Assembly: GCA_004552515.1 (NCBI GenBank)
Contig: SFOF01000168.1
Span: forward strand, 1 to 5,201
Length of the DNA: 5,201 bases
Source of the DNA: Clostridiales bacterium
GTDB taxonomy: Bacteria; Bacillota; Clostridia; Christensenellales; Aristaeellaceae
Direction of reading: 5' to 3'
Under the pieces are notes generated by a model. The model was not told where the DNA came from, searched no databases, and was given only the letters and a program-made list of their open reading frames with translations. How positions within the stretch are numbered: the first letter of the stretch is position 1; every line of letters starts with the position of its first letter. Shown piece by piece: positions 1 through 5,072 of this stretch. Both the position numbers and the translations under genes were made by a program.

Positions 1-178
1 TCGCCAGAACGGGGACGCCCCGGTACGTGCCGGCCAGACTGCGGAATTCGCGGTTGTACGCAAGCTCGCGCACGGACTCCAGCTGCTGCGCCACGCGGTC
101 GAGCCGTGCCGGGTCGCCGGGCAGAATCGCGTAACGGACGCCAAGCGTTTCGTCCAGACAAATATGCGGCTGTTTCAT
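1..178 (-). CDS. Nucleoside phosphorylase, uridine phosphorylase-like (N-terminal 59 residues; runs off the left edge)
   Basis: Members of this family (PNP/UDP phosphorylase superfamily) split a nucleoside with phosphate into free base and (deoxy)ribose-1-phosphate in the cytoplasm during nucleoside salvage. Only the N-terminus is visible. It reads MKQPHICLDETLGVRYAILP, then the GDPAR phosphate-binding loop at residues 21-25, and NREF at 42-45. By comparison with E. coli Udp (GDPDR and HREF motifs), Arg25 and Arg43 match the two N-terminal phosphate-binding arginines. The GTYRGVPVLA stretch at the cut end fits the strand that follows in the family. The ATG at 178 has an AAAGGAG site 9 nt upstream. 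The gene starts 18 nt after the alpha-galactosidase stop with no promoter or terminator between, so co-transcription is likely. The base specificity (uridine, purine or broader) cannot be read from this fragment, because the deciding residues lie beyond the window. Confidence 0.85.
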   Translation of the reverse strand, partial: MKQPHICLDETLGVRYAILPGDPARLDRVAQQLESVRELAYNREFRSLAGTYRGVPVLA

Positions 179-187
179 CTGTGTTCG

Positions 188-194
188 CTCCTTT
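188..194 (-). promoter_or_regulatory. Ribosome binding site of the nucleoside phosphorylase
   Basis: AAAGGAG on the minus strand, 9 nt before the ATG at 178. It begins 2 nt past the TAA of the upstream alpha-galactosidase (197-199), so termination and re-initiation are close enough for coupled translation. Confidence 0.8.
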
Positions 195-196
195 AT

Positions 197-1348
197 TTAG
201 ATCGTCTGAATTTCAATGTGATACCGATTCCGGCTGCAAAGCGCGTGCTCAACCTCGACGCGGTAGTCCAGATCGAGAACGCCGCCGTGCTCGTTGAGCA
301 GGACGGTCATATCCTCGGTCACAACGCTGATCATCATCGCGCCGAAGCCGACGTCATAAAGCGATTCATGCGCCTGCCGGCGGTCGAAGACCATCTCGGC
401 ATTGACCTTGCCAGTGCGCCGCAGCGTGACGGTCTGCCCGTCCTCGATCCGGAAGGAAGTCACGACGCCCTCGAGTCCCGTCATTTCCGACTCGACGTAG
501 GACAACAGCGCAAAGCCCGGCTCGTAGCAGTACGAGCCGTCTGTCACCAGCTCGAGCGTCTGCTTGTTCATGTGACGGATGTCGCAGCCCAGCATCAGCG
601 GCGCGGAATACATGCACCACAGCGCAAACTGGGAGCGATAGTCCGCGTCGTTGCAGCCGACCGAGCCAACCAGACCCTTGCCGTACATGCCGACGGTGAG
701 CATATCGATGTCGTTATAGCAGCCGGGCGCGGAATAGCCGAACTTGTCGGCCTGGCTCAGCGCGATATTGCGGTAGGATTCGGCGCTGTCGTTGATGTCG
801 CCGGTGGAGCGGTACATATGAGCGCCCGCGCCGCGGATCCACGTCCACACGTCGTCGGTGCCCCAGTTGCAGGCCGAGAAGAGAATCTCGCGGCCGGATG
901 CGCGCAGCGCCATGGCCATGCGGCGGTAGAGCGAGGGGCCGTCGGCGTTGTTGGGCTTGTAGCAGTTGTCATACTTGAGATAGTCCACGCCGAACTCGGC
1001 GAAGGTCTGCGCATCCAGGAATTCGTGGTCGAACGAGCCGGGATAGTCGGCGCAGGTGCGCACGCCGTCGCAGGAGTACATGCCGAATTTCAGGCCCTTG
1101 GAATGAACGTAGTCGGCGACGACCTTCATGCCGTTGGGGAATTTCTCATGATGGGGCACGATGCGGTCGGTGACCGGATCGCGATTGTATTCGGACCAGC
1201 AGTCGTCAATGACGAGGTACTCGTAGCCCGCGTCCTTCAGACCGTTGTCGATAAAGGCGTCCGCGCTCTCGCGGATCAGCGTTTCGTTAATGTCCTTGCC
1301 GAAGGTATTCCAGGTGTTCCAACCCATGGGCGGTCTTTGTGCCAACAT
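197..1348 (-). CDS. GH27 alpha-galactosidase (possibly related alpha-galactosidic specificity), 383 residues, cytoplasmic
   Basis: Hydrolyses terminal alpha-linked galactose from oligosaccharides such as melibiose or raffinose-type sugars by a retaining mechanism. The protein opens with the GH27 signature PPMGWNTWN (residues 6-14). VIDDCW at 46-51 carries the paired substrate-binding aspartates D49 and D50. YLKYDNC at 123-129 has the nucleophile D127, and YRSTGDIND at 179-187 has the acid/base D184 with its preceding R180. The (beta/alpha)8 domain ends near residue 265, and a beta-sandwich C-terminal domain follows. The total length is normal for bacterial GH27. There is no signal peptide, so substrate must be imported or shortened outside first. 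The ATG at 1348 has GGAGGG 7 nt upstream and a consensus promoter. One oddity is Asn161, in SACNWG, at the place where plant and animal enzymes have the substrate-contacting Glu of CEW. The family call is firm. Exact substrate is inferred. Confidence 0.93.
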   Translation of the reverse strand: MLAQRPPMGWNTWNTFGKDINETLIRESADAFIDNGLKDAGYEYLVIDDCWSEYNRDPVTDRIVPHHEKFPNGMKVVADYVHSKGLKFGMYSCDGVRTCADYPGSFDHEFLDAQTFAEFGVDYLKYDNCYKPNNADGPSLYRRMAMALRASGREILFSACNWGTDDVWTWIRGAGAHMYRSTGDINDSAESYRNIALSQADKFGYSAPGCYNDIDMLTVGMYGKGLVGSVGCNDADYRSQFALWCMYSAPLMLGCDIRHMNKQTLELVTDGSYCYEPGFALLSYVESEMTGLEGVVTSFRIEDGQTVTLRRTGKVNAEMVFDRRQAHESLYDVGFGAMMISVVTEDMTVLLNEHGGVLDLDYRVEVEHALCSRNRYHIEIQTI

Positions 1349-1355
1349 AATATGT

Positions 1356-1361
1356 CCCTCC
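1356..1361 (-). promoter_or_regulatory. Ribosome binding site of the alpha-galactosidase
   Basis: GGAGGG on the minus strand, 7 nt from the ATG at 1348. It fixes this start, which also places the conserved PPMGWNTWN motif at the usual distance from the N-terminus. Confidence 0.8.
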
Positions 1362-1372
1362 GTTAACGTTTG
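1361..1372. promoter_or_regulatory. Possible operator: overlapping palindromes CGTTAACG and AACGTT
   Basis: The plus-strand bases 1361-1372 read CGTTAACGTTTG. They contain a perfect 8-bp palindrome (1361-1368) and an overlapping perfect 6-bp one (1365-1370). On the minus strand this is CAAACGTTAACG, with a central CG as in many LacI-family sugar-regulator operators. It lies between the predicted start of transcription (about 1377) and the ribosome binding site, where a bound repressor would block transcription. The motif is short, and no regulator gene is in view. Confidence 0.3.
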
Positions 1373-1383
1373 TGTCCAACTCC

Positions 1384-1412
1384 ATTATATAACATTCGAG
1401 CCGCAAATGCAA
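1384..1412 (-). promoter_or_regulatory. Sigma-A-type promoter of the alpha-galactosidase operon
   Basis: On the minus strand a perfect TATAAT (-10; 1389-1384) lies 17 nt downstream of TTGCAT (-35; 1412-1407). Transcription would start near 1377 and give a leader of about 28 nt before the ATG at 1348. The -35 is only a partial match, but spacing and -10 are ideal and the site sits in an AT-rich island within GC-rich DNA. Confidence 0.75.
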
Positions 1413-1495
1413 CGAAAAAAAGCGGCGAATCCGCGCGATCGCCTGTAGATTTGGCCGGCTGTGCCGGTTCCACCTGCTGCCGCCGGGTGTCACAC

Positions 1496-1530
1496 GACCT
1501 GCCCGGCCATAAATCGGAGCCGGGCAGGTC
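1496..1530. repeat. Perfect 12-bp-stem GC-rich inverted repeat without a T-tract
   Basis: GACCTGCCCGGC (1496-1507) is exactly complementary to GCCGGGCAGGTC (1519-1530), with an 11-nt loop. Neither strand has a run of T after the stem, so it does not look like a standard intrinsic terminator. It lies between the end of the surface-protein gene and the alpha-galactosidase promoter. It could be a backup or transcript-end-stabilising structure, or a copy of a dispersed intergenic repeat. One window cannot decide. Confidence 0.75.
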
Positions 1531-1664
1531 TTCGATAGAGCAGCGTCGGTTCCACTATAGGGAATTGTTGGCCGGCGCGGTGTTGGTGCTGGCCGGTTTC
1601 AGTCCCGGCACAGGCGTTTGTGCGCGCGGGGGTGACGGGGCATTTCATCCGGCGCACAATAGGC

Positions 1665-1707
1665 AAAACCGCCGCCGCGCAAGGAGCATTCCCCCCGCGC
1701 GGCGGCG
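1665..1707 (-). terminator. Intrinsic terminator after the BclA-like gene
   Basis: An 11-bp perfect stem, CGCCGCCGCGC (minus 1707-1697) with GCGCGGCGGCG (1680-1670), has a 16-nt loop and is followed on the minus strand by GTTTTGCC. It starts 38 nt past the TGA at 1745. The T-run is only four bases, so termination may be incomplete, but stem strength and position fit. Confidence 0.6.
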
Positions 1708-1744
1708 TTCTCTCTCATGCGGTGCGTATTTTGCGCTGCGTTTT

Positions 1745-2419
1745 TCAGCCGATGCGGCGAATGACCAGCGTGGCCAGCGTCTCGTCCTCGGTGGCGGTCA
1801 GGGCAAGGGCGGCGCTCGAGCCGATGCAGAGCGTCGTGCCCGCGGCGGCGGTGATTATGGAGCGGCTGCTCAGCTGCACCGGCGCGCCGGCGGCCGTCTT
1901 GGCAAACACGACGGTCGTGCCCGGGACGGCGCTGCCCCCGCGCAGCAGACTGACCGAGCCGGTCGCCGCGGCGCTGGCGGGCAGAGTCAGGGTGTAGGAG
2001 ACGTCGTAAACGCCGCTCTCGGCCAGCGTAATCACGCCGCCGGTCTGCTCGACGTTCTGGATGGCCGCGCCCGCGCCGTTCAGGGGCAGACAGCCCGCCG
2101 CGGACAGCGTGAACGTGCCCGCCTGATAGAAGAACCCGTAGGCCGGCACAAAGCAGCCCTCTCCGGGGCGCGGCGGCGGCAAGGGTTTTTCCTCGCACGG
2201 GCGGCGCCAGCATTCGGGCACGCCGGGCGCGCAGGGCTGATAGCACCACGGCACCGGCGATACGGGGCCGCTGGGGCCGGTGTAGTAGGGGGAGCAGGGC
2301 ACAAGGCGGCTGTTCTCGGCCGTTTCGGCCAGCGTGACGTTGATGGGCGGGGTGCTCTGGTTCATGATGGCGGCACGGCAGCCATAGCAGCCGCGTCGGG
2401 AATCCAAAATACAAGGCAC
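1745..2419 (-). CDS. BclA-like surface/exosporium-type protein, 224 residues, Cys- and Pro-rich N-terminal half, GTG start
   Basis: A probable structural protein of the spore surface or cell surface. Residues about 94-224 resemble the C-terminal jelly-roll domain of BclA-type exosporium proteins: a FFYQAGTFTL opening, GGVITLAESGVYDVSYTLTL at 127-146 (the family's usual 'T..L...G.Y.VSY..' strand), SLLRGG, and a closing ALALTATEDETLATLVIRRI. The half before it has 10 of the protein's 11 cysteines and a proline-rich stretch (EKPLPPPRPGEG). It has only TGPSGP (48-53) where BclA proteins carry long G-X-Y collagen repeats. There is no signal peptide, as expected for mother-cell-made spore proteins. 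The GTG at 2419 is chosen because AAAGGAG lies 9 nt upstream. The next in-frame ATG (residue 19) has no ribosome binding site. A sigma-K-like promoter precedes the gene. The domain assignment is from remembered family pattern. The spore role is inferred. Confidence 0.75.
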   Translation of the reverse strand: MPCILDSRRGCYGCRAAIMNQSTPPINVTLAETAENSRLVPCSPYYTGPSGPVSPVPWCYQPCAPGVPECWRRPCEEKPLPPPRPGEGCFVPAYGFFYQAGTFTLSAAGCLPLNGAGAAIQNVEQTGGVITLAESGVYDVSYTLTLPASAAATGSVSLLRGGSAVPGTTVVFAKTAAGAPVQLSSRSIITAAAGTTLCIGSSAALALTATEDETLATLVIRRIG

Positions 2420-2428
2420 AGTGAAAAT

Positions 2429-2435
2429 CTCCTTT
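2429..2435 (-). promoter_or_regulatory. Ribosome binding site that selects the GTG start at 2419
   Basis: AAAGGAG on the minus strand, 9 nt before GTG. It supports the GTG start over the in-frame ATG 54 nt further on, which has no Shine-Dalgarno sequence. Confidence 0.75.
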
Positions 2436-2451
2436 CATGAAGAAGTCACTG

Positions 2452-2479
2452 CATACTATGCGCCGCCCCGCGCGCCGGT
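2452..2479 (-). promoter_or_regulatory. Possible sigma-K-type promoter of the BclA-like gene
   Basis: On the minus strand AC (2479-2478) is followed after exactly 17 nt by CATAGTATG (2460-2452). The B. subtilis sigma-K pattern is AC, 17 nt, CATANNNTA, so only the last base differs. Transcription would begin near 2446, about 26 nt before the GTG and just ahead of the ribosome binding site. The motif has little information content, so its placement is the main support, together with a spore-surface type product. Confidence 0.4.
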
Positions 2480-2558
2480 GCAGGGACATTCGCCGCGGCT
2501 CCTTTTCTGCGCGCATTGCGTGCGCCGCGCCCCTGGGATTTTTGCCGCGCCGTGGGAC

Positions 2559-2627
2559 TTACCCCATCCAATCCGCCGGTTCCGTTTCAGCCGCGTCGGC
2601 GCTGTTTTGCGCCGCGGATTCGTTCAT
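2559..2627 (-). CDS. Possible small acidic peptide gene, 22 residues
   Basis: On the minus strand an ATG at 2627 opens a frame of 22 codons that ends in TAA. The peptide begins MNESAAQNSADAAETE and ends PADWMG. An AAAGGAA site lies 7 nt upstream of the ATG, which is better than chance would often give. The peptide is hydrophilic and acidic (three Glu, two Asp, no Lys or Arg), with no membrane segment, leader-peptide codon bias or recognised family. It lies between the acetamidase terminator and the BclA-like gene, in the same direction. It could be a real small protein, a remnant of a larger gene, or a chance frame. I assign no function. Confidence 0.3.
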   Translation of the reverse strand: MNESAAQNSADAAETEPADWMG

Positions 2628-2634
2628 GGAGCGC

Positions 2635-2641
2635 TTCCTTT
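2635..2641 (-). promoter_or_regulatory. Ribosome-binding-site-like sequence before the 22-residue frame
   Basis: AAAGGAA on the minus strand, 7 nt before the ATG at 2627. It is the main reason to consider the short frame at all. Confidence 0.35.
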
Positions 2642-2701
2642 CGCCGCCCCGTTCAGCCTTCTGCGTCTGCCCCTGCCGCCGCGGATTTTTCTTTCATCCC
2701 C

Positions 2702-2737
2702 AATAAAAGCCGGACAGGGAAATTTCCTCCCTGCCCG
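2702..2737 (-). terminator. Intrinsic terminator after the acetamidase gene
   Basis: On the minus strand CGGGCAGGGA (2737-2728) pairs with TCCCTGTCCG (2720-2711), ten pairs including one G-U, around a 7-nt loop. GC and then TTTTATT (2708-2702) follow. It begins 21 nt past the TGA at 2758, a classic arrangement. It separates the acetamidase transcript from the surface-protein unit. Confidence 0.75.
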
Positions 2738-2757
2738 CAAAAAAAGCATATTCAAGC

Positions 2758-3654
2758 TCAGAAATCCAGCCCCGGAAAGGCGAACGGATCGAGCGACGTG
2801 CGCGCGGTCAGCAGCGGATCGACCACCTGACTGATCTCGAGGTGACACACAAGGCTCATCAGCAGGATCAGCTCGTTATGGTCGATCGCCACGCGCTTTT
2901 CGATAAAGTCCATCATCGCGTCGGCGCTCAGCTTGGCGGCTTCGTCCAGATCGGCGGCGGAGGCGATGGCGTACCAGCGGCCGCGCTCGTCCTTCAGCAT
3001 CGGCCACTTTTCGCGCTTTCCATGCACGACGCTCAGGCACACCGTCACCTCGGCGGGACATTCCAGCCCGCATATGCAGATTTCGCCGTCGCCCATGCGC
3101 GCGTGAACGTCGCCCAGCGCGAACAGCGCGCCCTCGGCGGCCACCGGCAGATACAGCGTGCTGCCCGCGCGGATGTGCCGCGTGTCCATGTTGCCGCCGT
3201 GCGCGCCGGGGGATTCCGTGTCCACGTCTCCGCCCTCGGGCGCGACGCCGATCACGCCGATCATCGGGTCGAGCGGCATCCTCACGCCCGCCAGCTCGGC
3301 ATGGCCGTCCCTTAGTGGGATGCAGCGCACGATCGGCGCGGTCACGCGGTCGGCCATCAGCCCGCCGTGATTGCTGATGCGCATGGACGCGTAATCGCCC
3401 ACGTCGATGGCGAGGATCTCGCATTTGAGCGTGTCGCCCGGCCACGCGCCCTCGATGAAGACCGGCCCGCTCGCCGGGTTGCAGCCGATCGCAGGTCCCT
3501 TCGCCGCGCCGCGGGGGTCGTTCTCCGCGCGCAGATTGTCCATGTAGCAGTCCTTCGTCGCGATGCGCACCGTCGCGCCGTCCGAAACGCGCAGGACGGG
3601 CGCGGCGCTTTTGCTGAAGGCGGTGATATAGCGCTCGGATGAAAGCATATCCAT
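2758..3654 (-). CDS. Acetamidase/formamidase family amidohydrolase (short form), 298 residues
   Basis: Family members hydrolyse short aliphatic amides such as formamide or acetamide to the carboxylic acid and ammonia in the cytoplasm, supplying nitrogen. The family pattern is clear in order. NPASGPVFIEGAWPGD (59-74) is the N-terminal beta-domain signature. MIGVIGVAPEG (131-141) follows, then ESPGAHGGNMDTRHIRAG (147-164) and LFALGDVHARMGDGEICICG (177-196), with the His and acidic residues that line the metal-containing site in solved relatives. The C-terminus, from HNELILLMSLVCHLEISQVV (259-278), is also typical. The size fits the roughly 300-residue bacterial form, not the 400-residue FmdA form. 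The ATG at 3654 has AAGAGGAA 10 nt upstream, and a second in-frame ATG two codons later is less well spaced. I see no transporter or urease-like partner nearby. The family is sure. The actual amide is unknown, and many homologues have no tested substrate. Confidence 0.9.
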   Translation of the reverse strand: MDMLSSERYITAFSKSAAPVLRVSDGATVRIATKDCYMDNLRAENDPRGAAKGPAIGCNPASGPVFIEGAWPGDTLKCEILAIDVGDYASMRISNHGGLMADRVTAPIVRCIPLRDGHAELAGVRMPLDPMIGVIGVAPEGGDVDTESPGAHGGNMDTRHIRAGSTLYLPVAAEGALFALGDVHARMGDGEICICGLECPAEVTVCLSVVHGKREKWPMLKDERGRWYAIASAADLDEAAKLSADAMMDFIEKRVAIDHNELILLMSLVCHLEISQVVDPLLTARTSLDPFAFPGLDF

Positions 3655-3664
3655 AGCCAGACAC

Positions 3665-3672
3665 TTCCTCTT
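3665..3672 (-). promoter_or_regulatory. Ribosome binding site of the acetamidase
   Basis: AAGAGGAA on the minus strand, 10 nt before the ATG at 3654. The AT-rich bases just upstream (CATAAT and TATAAG between 3673 and 3686) resemble -10 boxes but have no matching -35, so I do not call a promoter here. Confidence 0.6.
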
Positions 3673-3687
3673 ATATGCATTATGAAG

Positions 3688-3720
3688 GCGAGCCGCTTCC
3701 GCTCAGGGGAAACGGCTCGC
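3688..3720 (-). terminator. Hairpin after the phosphotransferase gene, probable weak terminator
   Basis: GCGAGCCG (3688-3695) pairs with CGGCTCGC (3713-3720), and an inner TTCC/GGAA (3697-3700 with 3708-3711) extends the stem past one mismatch. It begins 9 nt past the TAA at 3730. On the minus strand the stem is followed by CTTCAT, not a real T-run, so termination is probably partial and the acetamidase may be read through from upstream. Confidence 0.5.
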
Positions 3721-3729
3721 AAAGGGCTT

Positions 3730-4944
3730 TTAGTCCTGCTCGAAAAGGCGCTTGAGCAGCTGTACGCCGCTGGTCAGCACCGGCTTGTCGGCGCACGCGT
3801 CCTCGCAGAACACGCGCGGCGCGCCGGGGCGGCGGCTGTCATAGATCGCATAGGGCACGGGCGTGCCGTCGTGCGTGCGGGTGGAGAGCAGCGTGTAGTG
3901 ATCGGGCATGATCATAACGCGGTAGTCCTCGCCGGACGCGTCCAGCGCGCCCAGCACCGGCCCCACCATGCGCGTATCCAGGCGACGGATCGATTCCACC
4001 TTGCCCTCCAGATCGCCCAGATGGCTCAGGTCGTCGGGCGCTTCGAGGTGCAGCAGCACAAAGTCGTCGCCGCTCCTCAGCGCGTCCAGGGCGGCCTGTA
4101 CCTTGCCCTCGTAGTTGGTGTCCAGCGTGCCGGTCGCGCCGGGGATGCGCGGCGCCTTGAGGCCGCTCAGCCACGCGATGCCGCGCACCAGCGGCACGGC
4201 GGAGACGGCGGATCCCGTCTTGCCGAACTGTTCGGTAAAGCTGTCGAGGATCGTCGCGCGGCCCGCGCCCCAGAACCATACGGCGTTGGCGGGCATATGG
4301 CCCTCGGCCACGCGCTTTTTGTTGACCGGATGCTCGGACAGGATGCGATGCGCCGTCTTTTGCAGGGCACGCATCAGCTCGGCCTTCTGTCCTTTGGGCT
4401 GATAGTCGTCGATCACGCGGCCGGCGATGTCGTGCGGCGGAGTCAGCTCGAACGGCTCGTCGTCTGCGTCCACCACGGCGATGTGGCGGAAGGTGTCGGT
4501 CACGGTGATGGACATCTTCGCCTGCTCCATCAGCGCGGCGAACTCGGGATTGTGCGTAAGGTCGTCGGCCAGGCGGTACGCGTCCTCGCCGTCTATCCCG
4601 TCGCCGTTGTAGCTGGCCATCACGCCGCCCTCATAGGGGCCGTCGATCGTGGCCAGATTCATGCGGAAGGAGACTTCGTTTTCCCTGAGCGCGATCTCCT
4701 CGCCCGCCGCCTCGAGCGGAGAGCGCCCGCGGTAGCACTTGACGGGATCGTGCCCCAGCAGCGTCAGAAAGGCCACGTCGCTGCCCGGCGAGAACACGGT
4801 GGGGCAGGTGCGGATGCGGCCCAGCTCGCCCCCGGCCACGCGCGCCATATTCGCACCCGCGACGTATTCGAGCGGCGTTTTTCCGCCCAGCGCCTCGATT
4901 TTTTCATCGGCCATGCCGTCGCCGACAATCAGCATATACTTCAT
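3730..4944 (-). CDS. Cofactor-independent phosphoglycerate mutase family protein (ApgM-like), possibly a ThrB2-type homoserine kinase; 404 residues
   Basis: An alkaline-phosphatase-superfamily phosphotransferase. It either isomerises 2- and 3-phosphoglycerate or, as proposed for the subgroup it resembles most, phosphorylates homoserine for threonine synthesis. The two-metal site is complete: D9 in VGDGMAD, S55 in SPGSD (nucleophile), D304 and H308 in DDLSH, D348-H349 in PDHYT, and H358 in RTHDG. Subgroup features are GKTPLEY (21-27), YRGRSPLEAAGEE (71-83), TPPHDI (168-173), EHPVNKKR (204-211), VWFWGAGRA (222-230), and GATGTLDTNYEGK (269-281). The ATG at 4944 is chosen because AGGAGG lies 10 nt upstream and LIVGDGMAD then sits at the N-terminus as in relatives. 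The frame is open 61 codons further upstream, but that part looks like non-coding leader. No homoserine dehydrogenase or threonine synthase gene is in view, so the window does not settle which reaction is real. Confidence 0.88.
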   Translation of the reverse strand: MKYMLIVGDGMADEKIEALGGKTPLEYVAGANMARVAGGELGRIRTCPTVFSPGSDVAFLTLLGHDPVKCYRGRSPLEAAGEEIALRENEVSFRMNLATIDGPYEGGVMASYNGDGIDGEDAYRLADDLTHNPEFAALMEQAKMSITVTDTFRHIAVVDADDEPFELTPPHDIAGRVIDDYQPKGQKAELMRALQKTAHRILSEHPVNKKRVAEGHMPANAVWFWGAGRATILDSFTEQFGKTGSAVSAVPLVRGIAWLSGLKAPRIPGATGTLDTNYEGKVQAALDALRSGDDFVLLHLEAPDDLSHLGDLEGKVESIRRLDTRMVGPVLGALDASGEDYRVMIMPDHYTLLSTRTHDGTPVPYAIYDSRRPGAPRVFCEDACADKPVLTSGVQLLKRLFEQD

Positions 4945-4954
4945 AAGAACGATT

Positions 4955-4960
4955 CCTCCT
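4955..4960 (-). promoter_or_regulatory. Ribosome binding site that fixes the start at 4944
   Basis: A full AGGAGG on the minus strand (within GAGGAGGAA), 10 nt before the ATG at 4944. It is the strongest Shine-Dalgarno sequence in the window and rules out the longer frame opening at 5127. Confidence 0.85.
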
Positions 4961-5041
4961 CGTGGAAATTTCCGCGTGTGTATGGCCCCCGAAGGGCGGT
5001 TCGGCGCGGCGCGTGTTCGCGTCGTTTTCATCGATTTGACG

Positions 5042-5072
5042 AAAAAGCGGATAAAACCTGCAATTTTTCCGC
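5042..5072 (-). terminator. Terminator-like hairpin inside the phosphotransferase leader (possible attenuator)
   Basis: On the minus strand GCGGA (5072-5068) pairs with TCCGC (5051-5047). An inner AAA/TTT pairing (5066-5064 with 5055-5053) continues past one mismatch, and TTTTT (5046-5042) follows directly. It lies about 100 nt upstream of the ATG at 4944 and downstream of the AT-rich promoter region. It could therefore be a leader attenuator. If the promoter is elsewhere, it could be the terminator of a gene beyond the right edge. Confidence 0.5.

Larger units (their letters stand above)
1413..1744. other. Intergenic stretch between the surface-protein gene and the alpha-galactosidase promoter
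   Basis: I see no convincing gene here on either strand. It contains the GC-rich terminator of the surface-protein gene (1665-1707), a long perfect hairpin (1496-1530), a minor hairpin with stem CCGGC/GCCGG at 1455-1467, and repeated GGCCGG-type hexamers near 1453, 1569 and 1590. I found no tRNA-like or riboswitch-like fold by eye. Confidence 0.6.

Noticed and set aside
164..1366. A 400-codon plus-strand frame across the alpha-galactosidase
   Set aside because: It mirrors a gene with all GH27 motifs on the other strand, has no ribosome binding site, and has low-complexity Val/Ala/His composition.
1599..2516. A 305-codon minus-strand frame overlapping the BclA-like gene, with an AAAAGGAG site 9 nt before an internal ATG at 2489
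   Set aside because: The translation is extremely rich in Arg, Ala and His with no recognisable domain, as expected for an out-of-frame reading of GC-rich DNA. The 224-residue frame at 2419-1745 has a recognisable fold and its own good ribosome binding site.
2653..2697. The 14-codon frame MKEKSAAAGADAEG as a gene
   Set aside because: It starts right after the T-tract of the acetamidase terminator, with GGGG touching the ATG and no usable ribosome binding site. I keep it only as a possible repeat of the neighbouring frame.
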